From: Fibrobacter sp.
GTDB taxonomy: Bacteria; Fibrobacterota; Fibrobacteria; Fibrobacterales; Fibrobacteraceae
Direction: 5' to 3'
DNA: 64,000 bases
Assembly (NCBI GenBank): GCA_024398835.1
Contig: JAKSIK010000002.1
Location: forward strand, 95,747 to 159,746
Made by a program: the position numbers and the translations under genes. The first letter of the stretch is position 1; each line of letters begins with the position of its first letter. The notes beneath the pieces were generated by a model. The model worked only from the letters and a program-made list of their open reading frames with translations, had not been told where the DNA came from and did not search any database. Positions 18,538 through 26,707 of this stretch are shown here, in pieces.

Positions 18538-19713
18538 CTAGTCCTTGATACAACGGACGGAGAACGCGTAGTTCTTATCGTCGTCGTACAGGCCGGCATA
18601 CTCGCCGTTGAAGCTTAAGTCCATGATGTAGGCGACGTCGCTATTGATCATCTCGCTAGACGACCAGAAAAAGGCGTCGTAGCCGGCATTGACGAAATAG
18701 CCATTGTAGTATCTGTCGCCTGCAGGGAGAGCAGAAAAGCCGGAGTAGTCGATACCCTTGGTTGACTCGGAATAATAGCCCCATCCATCCTCCGACTTCA
18801 ACATTCTTCCAGCCCCATAATAATACCAGTATGAGGAGTGATCGTCTATACTTGTTGCCATAGGTTCAAGCAAGCGTTTCCACTCGGCTAAGCTGGGCAG
18901 GTGCCAGCCTTTGGGGCAGACGCCACGGATGGCTCCGCTCGCACCGCATGCAGCATCAATGTCGCAGCCCTCACCATCAGACGAAAACACCCCCGCGGAG
19001 TCCATGGCGGCACTCCACAGATAGAGACGGCCATACTTGGCGCAAGAGTCCGCCTTGCCATTGTAGCAGAAACTGGAGGAATCCAATGACGATGTCCGCA
19101 CATTATATGCATAGTTCAGATTCTGCGCCATCCACACCTGGTCGCCGATGGTCACCACCTTGTACACCTGATTGTCGCGAGTATCCAGGATTTCGCCATA
19201 GCCATTAGTATCAAGCATATCCCGATTCAGATATTCCGTAGAAACGCAATTGTACGAGGCGCAATTATAGGTGTCAGAAGGCATCACCTCCGCCACCGCT
19301 TCACTGGAACTGCTCTCTTCCTCGCTGGAGCTAGATTGCTTCGCAGACGAACTGCTCTCTTCACTGCTGGAAGAGACGTCCTCGCTAGAGCTGGATTGCT
19401 TCGCTCCCGAGGAGCTCGCAATGACGCTGGAGGAAGAACTTTCCTCTGCAATCGAGGAACTGCTCTCAGCCTCGCTGCTGGAACTGGTTGCTTCTTCGCT
19501 GGAGGAGGAGTCGCCCTTCTTGGCCTCGGAACTGCTGGACTTCTTATCGGCGGCGCTGGACTTGCCCTCTTCTTCAACAGAGGAAGAGGATTTTTCCTCA
19601 ACCTCGATGGAGGAAGAGGATTCCTCTTCCGGGCCAGAGGAGCTGTCGTCACCGCAGGCGCTGAACAGGGCAAATGTCGCTAGAATCGCGGAGGAGAGTA
19701 GTAGTTTCTTCAT
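18538..19713 (-). CDS. FISUMP-domain lipoprotein with Ser-rich linker
   Basis: 391 residues. The lipoprotein signal ends LFSACGDD (lipid Cys20). Residues 24-145 are a low-complexity linker of SSSS blocks broken by Glu/Lys/Ala, typical of Fibrobacter exported proteins. The FISUMP domain (about 165-391) has the characteristic order EILDTRDNQVYKVVTIGDQ, WMAQNLNYA, YGRLYLWSAAMD, CPKGWHLPSLAEW, GFSALPAGDR, AFFWSSSE, AFSVRCIKD. The domain resembles C-type-lectin/FGE-like folds in its W and G pattern, but function is not established. It lies 36 nt downstream of the collagen-like lipoprotein and shares its CCACAGAAGGATTCAC leader, so each gene may have its own short promoter. Confidence 0.88.
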   Translation of the reverse strand: MKKLLLSSAILATFALFSACGDDSSSGPEEESSSSIEVEEKSSSSVEEEGKSSAADKKSSSSEAKKGDSSSSEEATSSSSEAESSSSIAEESSSSSVIASSSGAKQSSSSEDVSSSSEESSSSAKQSSSSEEESSSSEAVAEVMPSDTYNCASYNCVSTEYLNRDMLDTNGYGEILDTRDNQVYKVVTIGDQVWMAQNLNYAYNVRTSSLDSSSFCYNGKADSCAKYGRLYLWSAAMDSAGVFSSDGEGCDIDAACGASGAIRGVCPKGWHLPSLAEWKRLLEPMATSIDDHSSYWYYYGAGRMLKSEDGWGYYSESTKGIDYSGFSALPAGDRYYNGYFVNAGYDAFFWSSSEMINSDVAYIMDLSFNGEYAGLYDDDKNYAFSVRCIKD

Positions 19714-19749
19714 ATGTGAATCCTTCTGTGGAATTGCGCCTCAAATGTT

Positions 19750-21312
19750 TTACGGGACGTTTTTTTCCCATTTACTGCAGTTATACAAGCCGTCTTCGTC
19801 ACTATCGTTAGGGCAGTGTTCTCCAAGATAACCGGTTTTTAAGCCCTTTACAGGAACAAAGATTCTTTGGTCATTTTCATCGATGATGATTGCTGCTCCG
19901 GCAAGGTAGTTGGGCCAGTGCTTGAACACACCCTGATTCCAGTTATTCTGATTGACCTCTAATGTATCATCGACATACGTTGAATCGAAGGTTACGTATT
20001 TATAGGCTTCCAAACCGATTTGACGATTTGTAACCGAAATAAGGAAGGGCGCGACGAATTGATCGTGAGAAATCACTATGGTTGCCTTGCCAATGTCTTT
20101 GTACTTGAAATGTTCGTTGATAATTTTGTTGACTTGATCATCAACGTTGTAAAATCTTCCTGGACATGCGGCTGTGTCATAAGCAAATAGCGTATATTGA
20201 GCCCAACTCTGGATGCCCGCGCAGTTCGCCTCAGTCTCTGGTATTTCAAACCATTTCTCGGTAAAATCATCGCTATAACTGTAATTTGTTGCAGTCTTAT
20301 CAAATACCTTATTCGAATCCAGGAAATTTTCTCCCTTGCCTCTAGAAATAAAAATGTTGGTATTCATGGTGCGATAGGCAGTTGTACTCATGTAATTAAA
20401 GTCATAAGTGTGAATTGCAAGTTTCTGCCCCAGGTATCTAGCTTGAGACTTACCATTTTCATTCAAGTCACCTGTTGTACCAGAAGATTCTTTATTTCGT
20501 TCTGCATGACGAATGACGAATACAACCTTTTCGTTGGGAAGGACACAGAAGGGGACTTCTTCCAACGGAACAAAGTGATCCTTTGCGGAACGTATGGCCT
20601 TGCAAGCAGAAATAAAATCTAGACCGTTATCGCCATTCTTGCCATTCCAAATTGTGTCAATGACTGTTTTGCCGCAGGTCACTTCAATGCCTTTGAGACC
20701 AGTTGAATCCTTCACGGACGCGCCTGTGCAGCTTACACCATCTTTACCATCGCCGCCTTCTTCACCCTGGGGGCCTTGTTCACCCTGGGGACCTTGCGGA
20801 CCGATTCCGCCATCCTTGCCATTCCAAAGCGTATCGACGATTGTTTCGCCACAAGTCACAGCAATGCCTGTGAGACCGGCAGCATCCTCCACAGGCGTGG
20901 CCGTACAACTCAAGCCATCTTGACCATCGTCGCCTTCTTCACCTTGAGGACCTTGTTCACCTTGGGGGCCTTGCGGACCGATTCCTCCGTCATTGCCAGG
21001 TTCGCCCTTTTCGCCAGTTTCACCCTGAGCACCTTTTTCGCCGTCCTTACCATCTGCACCATCTTTGCCGTTGGCACCTTTAAGCGTCTGCCAGGTTTTT
21101 CCATTGCAGACAAAAACTTCGCTGGAATCTGTCACGAAGAGCATGTCGCCCACATTCGTCGTGTCGCATTTTTGCTTCGAGAGTTCTAGACCGGCATCAA
21201 GCACTGCCATGCCGTCTTGATGGATTTCCGTCACCTCGGTAACGTCGTCACTGCAGGCGGTGAACAGGGCAAATGTCGCGAGAACCGCGGAGGAGAGAAG
21301 CAGCTTCTTCAT
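19750..21312 (-). CDS. Lipoprotein fusing collagen-like repeats to a histidine phosphatase domain
   Basis: 520 residues. Lipobox LFTACSDD (Cys20). Residues 25-78 form a short conserved module (VTEVTEIHQDGMAVLDAG...FVCNGKTWQTL) also present at the start of the 59812 gene. Two collagen-like Gly-X-Y tracts follow (about 80-135 and 168-195; GPQGPQGEQGPQGEEG repeated twice), each followed by a Cys-containing module ending TCGxTxxDTxWNGK. From about 262 a histidine phosphatase domain: VFVIRHAERN with Arg268-His269, an STTAYRTMNTN segment holding the second Arg, and VISHDQF with the second His. It is predicted to remove phosphate from an extracellular substrate while displayed on a collagen-like stalk. 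First gene of the minus-strand lipoprotein cluster. Confidence 0.82.
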   Translation of the reverse strand: MKKLLLSSAVLATFALFTACSDDVTEVTEIHQDGMAVLDAGLELSKQKCDTTNVGDMLFVTDSSEVFVCNGKTWQTLKGANGKDGADGKDGEKGAQGETGEKGEPGNDGGIGPQGPQGEQGPQGEEGDDGQDGLSCTATPVEDAAGLTGIAVTCGETIVDTLWNGKDGGIGPQGPQGEQGPQGEEGGDGKDGVSCTGASVKDSTGLKGIEVTCGKTVIDTIWNGKNGDNGLDFISACKAIRSAKDHFVPLEEVPFCVLPNEKVVFVIRHAERNKESSGTTGDLNENGKSQARYLGQKLAIHTYDFNYMSTTAYRTMNTNIFISRGKGENFLDSNKVFDKTATNYSYSDDFTEKWFEIPETEANCAGIQSWAQYTLFAYDTAACPGRFYNVDDQVNKIINEHFKYKDIGKATIVISHDQFVAPFLISVTNRQIGLEAYKYVTFDSTYVDDTLEVNQNNWNQGVFKHWPNYLAGAAIIIDENDQRIFVPVKGLKTGYLGEHCPNDSDEDGLYNCSKWEKNVP

Positions 21313-21463
21313 ACGTGAATCCTTCTGTGGAATTGTGCTTCAAATGTAGATAATAATAAAAGGGGTGCGCCGAAAACCGCAAAAAGGCGGTGGTGAGTGT
21401 GTGTGCAACTGTATTTCCCCCGCCTTTCTCCGCCTTTTATGTTTGCCCCGTGCTCAAAAAGAA

Positions 21464-21470
21464 TATATTT
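21464..21470 (+). promoter_or_regulatory. TATATTT -10-like box before the 21483 lipoprotein
   Basis: TATATTT 12 nt before ATG 21483, with no Shine-Dalgarno sequence between; it supports that start over the longer open frame from 21390. Confidence 0.45.
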
Positions 21471-21482
21471 CCCCTGAAACCC

Positions 21483-22478
21483 ATGGTGAAACGCATCGTC
21501 ATAACAAGCCCATTTGCATATATCCTTGGCGCATTGTGCTGCATCATCTTTTGCAGTTGCTCCACGCCAACGGTTCCTAATGACGATTCCAGCAATTCCA
21601 TTGGAAATAAAATTCTCCCCAGTCAAAAGTCGGACCTCATTACCGACGATATATTGCGCTATTACGTATTTGACACCCTCCATTCCTACATAGTCTACCA
21701 TTTCAACGGCATGTGTTACGCCAAGAATGGGAAACTGGAGTGGGACCCCAAAAGGGATGAATCCGACAAATATCGCGATTACCGTCTTTCTGGAGATACT
21801 CTTGCTTTCTCTTATTCAGAGTCCGTTGTGGAAACCTACCTGCGGGAGACAAATGACGGCAGCGCCCTAGGAGGCCGCTGGATTCGGCTGGAGGATGAGA
21901 GCGAAATCTTCACGCCCAAATATCTCATTGTATCTGGACTCACCGCAATCTGGGAGTATTCCCTCAAGGATGACGCCCCTATCACGAGCACGGAAGCCTT
22001 TACCTTGATGATGCAGGATATTGTTGCCGAGCAGGATGGAACTTGGCACCCCCATCAGATGGAGGAATACAATGACACCTACGTCTGGAATCCGGACTGG
22101 AATTTTATGTTCACCCATGAAGTCCATTTGACGGAAGAGGAATGGCTCGAATACTGTGCGCCCTGCGAGGATTTTGTGCGGACCAATACGTCCATAGCGT
22201 TTACCCGTAAAGGGAAGCGGTTTGAACTTTCCGCAGAGAACCTGGTGCACAACGAGAAGAAAATGAGTTACCCCTTCAAAATCGTTGCCGATGGAGATTC
22301 CTGCCTTTTCCATCCGGAAATGATTGACGCCACGGAGGACGTGTGCCTATCAAAAGAATATGCGACCAACGACCAGTTTACGGGGCATAATCTGATAGAG
22401 GGCCATGCCTACACGGCGCTGGGAAAGGACCCAGAGTACGACAAGTTCCGAAAATGCTTTAAGGGGCTGTTTGAGTAG
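21483..22478 (+). CDS. Predicted lipoprotein of unknown function
   Basis: 331 residues from ATG 21483. The N-terminus is a signal with hydrophobic core (FAYILGALCCIIFCSCS) ending in a lipobox-like FCSC. The mature part is soluble, acidic and rich in Trp/Tyr with several Cys (YCAPCEDF, CLFHP, EDVCLS), and reads as a repeated beta-rich fold; no family was recognised. It sits between the minus-strand lipoprotein cluster and the plus-strand FISUMP gene, 44 nt before the latter, which has its own TATAATT box. Likely a cell-envelope protein specific to Fibrobacter. Confidence 0.7.
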   Translation: MVKRIVITSPFAYILGALCCIIFCSCSTPTVPNDDSSNSIGNKILPSQKSDLITDDILRYYVFDTLHSYIVYHFNGMCYAKNGKLEWDPKRDESDKYRDYRLSGDTLAFSYSESVVETYLRETNDGSALGGRWIRLEDESEIFTPKYLIVSGLTAIWEYSLKDDAPITSTEAFTLMMQDIVAEQDGTWHPHQMEEYNDTYVWNPDWNFMFTHEVHLTEEEWLEYCAPCEDFVRTNTSIAFTRKGKRFELSAENLVHNEKKMSYPFKIVADGDSCLFHPEMIDATEDVCLSKEYATNDQFTGHNLIEGHAYTALGKDPEYDKFRKCFKGLFE

Positions 22479-22522
22479 TTTGCTATAATTCCTTACGAAA
22501 TTCATACAAAAGGGATTGAGTC

Positions 22523-23572
22523 ATGAAAAAGTTCCTTCTCTCTTCAGTTTTTGCGGCGACTTTTGCTCTTCTCTCCGCCTGTGGTGATGATAGCTCTTCT
22601 GGACCTGCGGAAGAATCGAGTTCTTCCATCGAGGCTGAAGAGGAATCCTCTTCTGGCGAAGGGACCCCGGAATCCAGCGCGATGTCATCCTCGGCCGAGA
22701 TAGAGGAACCGGAATCGTCTTCCTCAAACGTCATTGCGAGCAGCTCGTCTGCGAAGCAATCTAGTAGCAGTTCCGAGGTTTCCTCCAGCAGTGAAGAGGA
22801 AAGTAGCTCCAGCGAGGGGGAGAGCAGTTCTTCGGTTGTTTTCCCTGATGGGGTGAAGCCTTCTGGTTACTATAAGGATAACTGCCCTGCAGGCCATACT
22901 TGCAAGGATGCTGCCCCGTCCACATACCTTAAGGCTGGCATCACCTACGGGGAAATCCTGGACACCCGCGACGACCAGGTGTACAAGGTGGTGACCATCG
23001 GCGACCAGACCTGGATGGCGCAGAATCTGAACTATGCGCCAGACGAAGATTATGTGGCCGGCTTGGGCGAATATGCCTGGAGCGGCTGCTACGGCGAAGG
23101 GAATGAAAGTTACACAGAAGAACAGGTTGCAGCGAACTGCTCCAAGTACGGCCGCCTGTACAGCTGGGAAGTTGCCATGGACAAGGCGGGGTGCGGTTAC
23201 GAAAATGATTGCAACAACAGCTACGAAGGCACTCAGGGAGTCTGCCCCAATGGTTGGCATCTGCCTAGCAAGGATGAATTTGAAACTTTGCTGGGGAGTG
23301 TTGGCTCAAGTGACAAGGAGCGCTCTGCAAATCTAACGGCTTTGTCTTGGGGGAATGGACAGGATAAGTTTGGCTTCTCTGCGCTCCCTGCTGGCAACTA
23401 CAACAGCGACAGCAAGGAGTTCTACAACTTGGGCTACGGCGCCCACTTTTGGTCTTCTACGGAGTACGCTGAGGACTACGCTTACAACTTGGACATCGAC
23501 CACTACAACGCGGACGTCTACGGCAGCTATGAGAACTTCGGAGGCTCGGTGCGTTGCCTCAAGGACAACTAG
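22523..23572 (+). CDS. FISUMP-domain lipoprotein
   Basis: 349 residues. A TATAATT box (22494-22500) and AAAAGGGA precede the ATG. Signal and lipobox LLSACGDD; Ser/Glu linker from about 24 to 112; then a short Cys-bearing segment (CPAGHTCKDAAP) and a complete FISUMP domain (about 130-349): EILDTRDDQVYKVVTIGDQ, WMAQNLNYAP, YGRLYSWEVAMD, CPNGWHLPSKDEF, FGFSALPAGNY, AHFWSSTE, GGSVRCLKDN. It is in the opposite orientation to the two FISUMP genes at 17-19 kb and is followed by the most elaborated copy of the downstream element. Confidence 0.88.
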   Translation: MKKFLLSSVFAATFALLSACGDDSSSGPAEESSSSIEAEEESSSGEGTPESSAMSSSAEIEEPESSSSNVIASSSSAKQSSSSSEVSSSSEEESSSSEGESSSSVVFPDGVKPSGYYKDNCPAGHTCKDAAPSTYLKAGITYGEILDTRDDQVYKVVTIGDQTWMAQNLNYAPDEDYVAGLGEYAWSGCYGEGNESYTEEQVAANCSKYGRLYSWEVAMDKAGCGYENDCNNSYEGTQGVCPNGWHLPSKDEFETLLGSVGSSDKERSANLTALSWGNGQDKFGFSALPAGNYNSDSKEFYNLGYGAHFWSSTEYAEDYAYNLDIDHYNADVYGSYENFGGSVRCLKDN

Positions 23573-23860
23573 AAGCAGAGCGTCGCGAGAGAATGCTTGC
23601 ATTCTCTCATGACCGAGGCAAGAGTTGTGCGCATGGCGCCATTGATTCAAAGCTGTGCTTTGAATCGGTCCTATGACGCTCGGTTATGACGGTAAACAAG
23701 TTTACCGTCGCAACCCTCGCTTGTCAAGGACTCCATCTAGACCGGCGCAAGCCGGACTAGCAGGCGCCTAGGGGCCCCTTTGGGGAAGGCGCCTAACGGA
23801 AAAATGGACCGCGCGAAGCGTGGTAGGCGGTCCAGCCATTCTACTCAAAAAAATAATGTC
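23573..23860. repeat. Palindrome-rich intergenic region after the FISUMP gene
   Basis: A chain of near-perfect hairpins: GAGAGAATGC/GCATTCTCTC (23587-23608), TTCAAAGC/GCTTTGAA (23646-23664), GACGGTAAAC/GTTTACCGTC (23688-23709), CCGGC/GCCGG (23742-23755), AGGCGCC with inner CCCC/GGGG (23761-23794) and TGGACCGC/GCGGTCCA (23805-23834). No ORF with coding features was seen. It resembles a stack of REP-like elements and contains FISUMP downstream element copy 3. Confidence 0.75.
23683..23715. mobile_element. 33-bp palindromic mini-insertion with CTCG duplication
   Basis: Compared with FISUMP element copies 1 and 2, which read GACGCTCGCTTG, this copy has 33 extra bases after GACGCTCG and resumes at CTCGCTTG. 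The insert is an imperfect palindrome (GTTxxGACGGTAAAC / GTTTACCGTCxxAAC) and CTCG is repeated on both sides (23679-23682, 23716-23719), as a 4-bp target duplication would leave. Confidence 0.6.
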
Positions 23861-23872
23861 AAATTTTGACAT
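23856..23872. repeat. 17-bp perfect palindrome ATGTCAAA-T-TTTGACAT
   Basis: Isolated palindrome in the A+T-rich end of the FISUMP spacer; possible operator, no gene can be assigned to it. Confidence 0.4.
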
Positions 23873-23896
23873 TGATTTGATCAGCCCATTTCAATC

Positions 23897-23938
23897 CATA
23901 CCTCATACTTCATATCTCATACCTCATAATTCATAATT
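23897..23938. repeat. Heptanucleotide repeat array
   Basis: Six consecutive 7-mers of the form CATANNT (CATACCT, CATACTT, CATATCT, CATACCT, CATAATT, CATAATT), same period as the arrays at 4299, 25440, 44401 and 45533. Confidence 0.75.
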
Positions 23939-23963
23939 GCTTTGCTTCTTGCGATGACGTGTT

Positions 23964-23985
23964 TTTGCAAACAGCTGTTTGCAAA
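23964..23985. promoter_or_regulatory. 22-bp perfect palindrome, candidate operator
   Basis: TTTGCAAAC-AGCT-GTTTGCAAA. The arms TGCAAAC-N4-GTTTGCA recur exactly upstream of the XRE regulator gene at 49123-49140. The stretch from here to the radical SAM start (24171) holds TATATTT (24012-24018) and TTATATT boxes but no coding signal I could support. Confidence 0.6.
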
Positions 23986-24170
23986 TTCGCGTAAAACTCG
24001 TTTTTCGCCCAACCATCTAGTATATTTCGCTCCCCGCCGAGCAACCGGCACACATCATTTATTAGGAGATCGCATGCACGCGTGTCACAGCGCGGGTCGA
24101 CCCTCTTGCTTTTCTGATTCCGTTTTATTATATTAGTGCTCATAAGTGCAAGTGTAAAAATGGGTACTAT

Positions 24171-25442
24171 ATGGAAGTTTTGGAAAAACTCCGGATTTTG
24201 TCGGCGGCGGCCAAGTATGATGTCTCCTGCTCTAGCAGCGGTTCCAAGCGCTGCATGCCACCGGGTGGGCTGGGTGACGCCTGCTCTGCGGGCATTTGCC
24301 ACACCTGGGCGGCTGATGGCCGGTGCATCTCGCTCTTGAAGATTCTCCTCACCAACGCCTGCAAGTACGATTGCGCCTACTGCATCAATCGCCGGAGCAA
24401 TGACGTCCCTCGCGCCACTTTCACACCTAAAGAGGTCATCGACCTCACTATGGAATTCTACCGCCGGAACTACATTGAGGGCCTTTTCCTCAGTTCCGCC
24501 GTCATTCGGGACCCGGATTACACCATGGAGATGCTGATTAGGGTGGCGAAGGAATTGCGGACCGTCCATCGGTTTGGCGGTTACATCCATCTGAAGGCAA
24601 TCCCTGGCGCCTCGGAGCGGCTTCTTTTTGAGGCGGGGCTGTATGCGGACAGGAGCAGCGTGAATATCGAGGTGCCTTCGGACAAATCCCTGCAATATCT
24701 GGCGCCGGAGAAGAACTTCGCCTCCGTCTACAAGCCTATGAATTTTTTCGCGGAACGGAAGCTGGAGTATAAGGCGACAGCCCGAAAGTCCCACTATACA
24801 CCGCAGTTTTTGCCCGCTGGCCAAAGCACCCAGATGATTGTGGGCGCTTCTGGCGAAACGGATTTGGAAATTCTCGGGCTTTCCTCCGGCTTTTACAAGA
24901 ATCAGGGCCTCAAGCGAGTCTACTTTTCGGGCTATGTGCCGCTTAATGCAGACAAGCGCCTCCCGGTTCTCACCACCAAACCGCCCCTGGCTCGGGAGCA
25001 CCGCCTGTATCAGGCGGATTGGCTCATGCGGTTCTACAATTTCGAGTACAACGAAATTCTGGATGAGGCCCACCCCAATCTGGATTTGGAACTGGACCCG
25101 AAAATAGGGTGGGCCCTGCGCCATCCAGAAATGTTCCCCATCGACATCCAGACGGCGGATTACGAGATGATACTTCGGGTGCCTGGGATTGGTGTGAAGT
25201 CTGCGAAGCTCATTGTGAGCGGTCGGCGCTATGGCAAAATCCGGCTGGAGAACTTGAAGAAGATGGGGGTGGTTCTGAAACGGGCCAAATACTTCATCTA
25301 TCATCCGGATGTGCCGGCGTTCATGCGGCGTTTTTATCCAGAGCAGGTGAGGGCTCGGCTGCTGCCGCAGCCGAAAGAAGTTCAACTGGATTTGTTCAGC
25401 CCTCCGCCGTCGCTGTCATTGCCTGCACTGACATATAATTAA
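24171..25442 (+). CDS. Radical SAM protein of the putative DNA modification/repair family
   Basis: 423 residues. The radical SAM cluster is CKYDCAYC (Cys64, 68, 71), preceded by a conserved N-terminal Cys set (SCSSSGSKRC, DACSAGICH) seen in this family. The TIM-barrel part covers about 55-280 (IHLKAIPGAS, VNIEVPS, TQMIVGASGE). A helix-hairpin-helix near 335-351 (VPGIGVKSAKLIVSGRR) suggests DNA contact, and the end QLDLF resembles a clamp-binding peptide. From memory this is the family annotated as putative DNA modification/repair radical SAM protein, nearly always next to a DUF4130 protein, as here. The reaction is unknown. Confidence 0.85.
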   Translation: MEVLEKLRILSAAAKYDVSCSSSGSKRCMPPGGLGDACSAGICHTWAADGRCISLLKILLTNACKYDCAYCINRRSNDVPRATFTPKEVIDLTMEFYRRNYIEGLFLSSAVIRDPDYTMEMLIRVAKELRTVHRFGGYIHLKAIPGASERLLFEAGLYADRSSVNIEVPSDKSLQYLAPEKNFASVYKPMNFFAERKLEYKATARKSHYTPQFLPAGQSTQMIVGASGETDLEILGLSSGFYKNQGLKRVYFSGYVPLNADKRLPVLTTKPPLAREHRLYQADWLMRFYNFEYNEILDEAHPNLDLELDPKIGWALRHPEMFPIDIQTADYEMILRVPGIGVKSAKLIVSGRRYGKIRLENLKKMGVVLKRAKYFIYHPDVPAFMRRFYPEQVRARLLPQPKEVQLDLFSPPPSLSLPALTYN

Positions 25443-25622
25443 TTATGAATTAAGAATGCTGAATGATGAATTATGTCGGACGAGGTACCGCGCCTGAGAC
25501 TAATTATGAATTAAGAATGCAGAATGATGAATTATGTAGGACGAAGTACCGCGTCTGAGGCTAATTATGAATTAAGAATGCTGAATGATGAATTATGTCG
25601 GACGAAGTACTGTGCCTGAGAC
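25440..25622. repeat. 61-bp tandem repeat, three copies
   Basis: Copies at 25440-25500, 25501-25561 and 25562-25622 differ at a few positions. Each has a heptad-repeat part (TAATTAT, GAATTAA, GAATGCT, GAATGAT, GAATTAT) and a unique G+C-richer part GGACGARGTACYGYGYCTGA. No spacers, so not CRISPR. Confidence 0.85.
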
Positions 25623-25660
25623 TAATTCTGCATTCTGCATTCCGCATTCTGCATTCCGCA
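25623..25660. repeat. Heptanucleotide array continuing the 61-bp repeat
   Basis: Runs on as ATTCTGC, ATTCTGC, ATTCCGC, ATTCTGC, ATTCCGC. A few further heptads (AAATTAT, GAATTCC) run into the start codon of the next gene at 25689. Confidence 0.7.
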
Positions 25661-25688
25661 GCTATCGCCATATGCTTAGTTATAAATT

Positions 25689-26462
25689 ATGAATTCCAAA
25701 TTGTGCATTTCTTACGACTCTACTTTTGATGGCTTTCTCAGCGCCATTTTCGAAATATACTCCCAGCATCTGGACGTGGGGGATTTTTTGCCGGATAGGG
25801 AAGGCTCGCACCCGATGGACATGTTCCTCCAGCCATTTCGGGTGGAAACCCGTGAGGAATCTGCCAACAGGGTCCGCCGTTCTATCGTGAACCGGGCCAG
25901 CGGGGAGGTTCTTGGTCTTCTGGAGGCGGCCCTCCTCTCTGAGGAACCGGGCACGGAAATGAAGATTTTCGCCTACCTCCGGAAGCTTTTCTCTGGCGAG
26001 GACCCCGATTTCGGGAAGAATCCCGCCTCTATGGAGATGCTTCCGCTCTATAAGCTGGCCCAGTCCGTCCGGCGTGAGGCGGGGAACATGCTGGGCATGG
26101 TCCGATTCTCCAAAGGGCCCGACGACTTCTATATTGCCCAAATCGAGCCGAAATACGACATATTAATGCTGATGGAGGCCCATTTCCGGCGCCGTTTTGC
26201 CACAGCGAAGTGGATTATTTACGATGCAAAACGGAAATATGGCCTTTTTCACGAGAAAAACGGCATTTCTCAGGTGGTGACCCTCCCGAATCCGGAGGTT
26301 TTGACTCAAAAGCTTTCACCCGACTCCTGGACGGAGCTTTGGAAGGTCTTCTACGACTCCATCGCCATCAAGGAGCGCGAAAACGCAAAACTTCTCCGCC
26401 AATGCCTCCCGGAGCGGTATTGGAAATACCTTCCAGAGCGAAATCGGGCCCTTTTGTGGTGA
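25689..26462 (+). CDS. DUF4130-family protein, partner of the radical SAM protein
   Basis: 257 residues. The family (annotated as probable DNA metabolism protein) is recognised from its conserved course: opening YDSTFDGFLSAIFEIY, a central helical part (RRSIVNRASGEVLGLLEAALLSEEPG), MLGMVRFSK, YIAQIEPKYDIL, HFRRRFATAKWIIYDAKRKYG, and the C-terminal WTELWKVFYDSIAIKERENAKLLRQCLPERYWKYLPE region. It nearly always accompanies the radical SAM gene, and fusion proteins with uracil-DNA glycosylase-like domains are known, so a DNA base modification or repair role is inferred. The start codon lies in the heptad-repeat tail and has no good ribosome site, so the start is less sure than the frame. Confidence 0.82.
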   Translation: MNSKLCISYDSTFDGFLSAIFEIYSQHLDVGDFLPDREGSHPMDMFLQPFRVETREESANRVRRSIVNRASGEVLGLLEAALLSEEPGTEMKIFAYLRKLFSGEDPDFGKNPASMEMLPLYKLAQSVRREAGNMLGMVRFSKGPDDFYIAQIEPKYDILMLMEAHFRRRFATAKWIIYDAKRKYGLFHEKNGISQVVTLPNPEVLTQKLSPDSWTELWKVFYDSIAIKERENAKLLRQCLPERYWKYLPERNRALLW

Positions 26463-26707
26463 TTTTCCGCACATTATCCCCTTTTTTTGCATTGTGAGCA
26501 AATTTTTTCAAAAATTTACCCTTTTCCAGTTCCTTTTTGTTGATTTTCCTTGTATATTCAATTCAGCGTTTTTATATAAAATTCGCCATTTTTGTGTGTT
26601 GTGTCGTGAAATTTTGGACAAATTCGTTGAACTCTCGGCATGCACTGAAAAGGGTGTTTTGTTTGCGCTAGATTTTTGAATTTGAGATAAAATCGGAGAA
26701 TTACATT

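Noticed and set aside
22523..23572. Possible frameshift or fusion between the FISUMP head and Ser-rich linker
   Set aside because: Frame is continuous and the same linker-head order appears in the paralogue at 18538.
23964..23985. Palindrome considered as a LexA (SOS) box
   Set aside because: It does not fit the TGC-N-C-N4-GTGCA form remembered for Fibrobacter LexA.
23573..24170. Possible tRNA or riboswitch in the hairpin-rich spacer
   Set aside because: No cloverleaf with a T-loop GTTCRA consensus and no known riboswitch core could be matched by eye.
23931..25385. 484-codon minus frame opposite the radical SAM gene
   Set aside because: No recognisable domain; the + strand frame has the radical SAM Cys cluster and helix-hairpin-helix.
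25440..25660. Tandem repeats considered as a CRISPR array
   Set aside because: Units are contiguous with no variable spacers, and no cas genes are nearby.
26494..26679. 61-codon frame upstream of ntpE
   Set aside because: Phe/Leu-rich, no ribosome site, lies over the A+T-rich promoter region.
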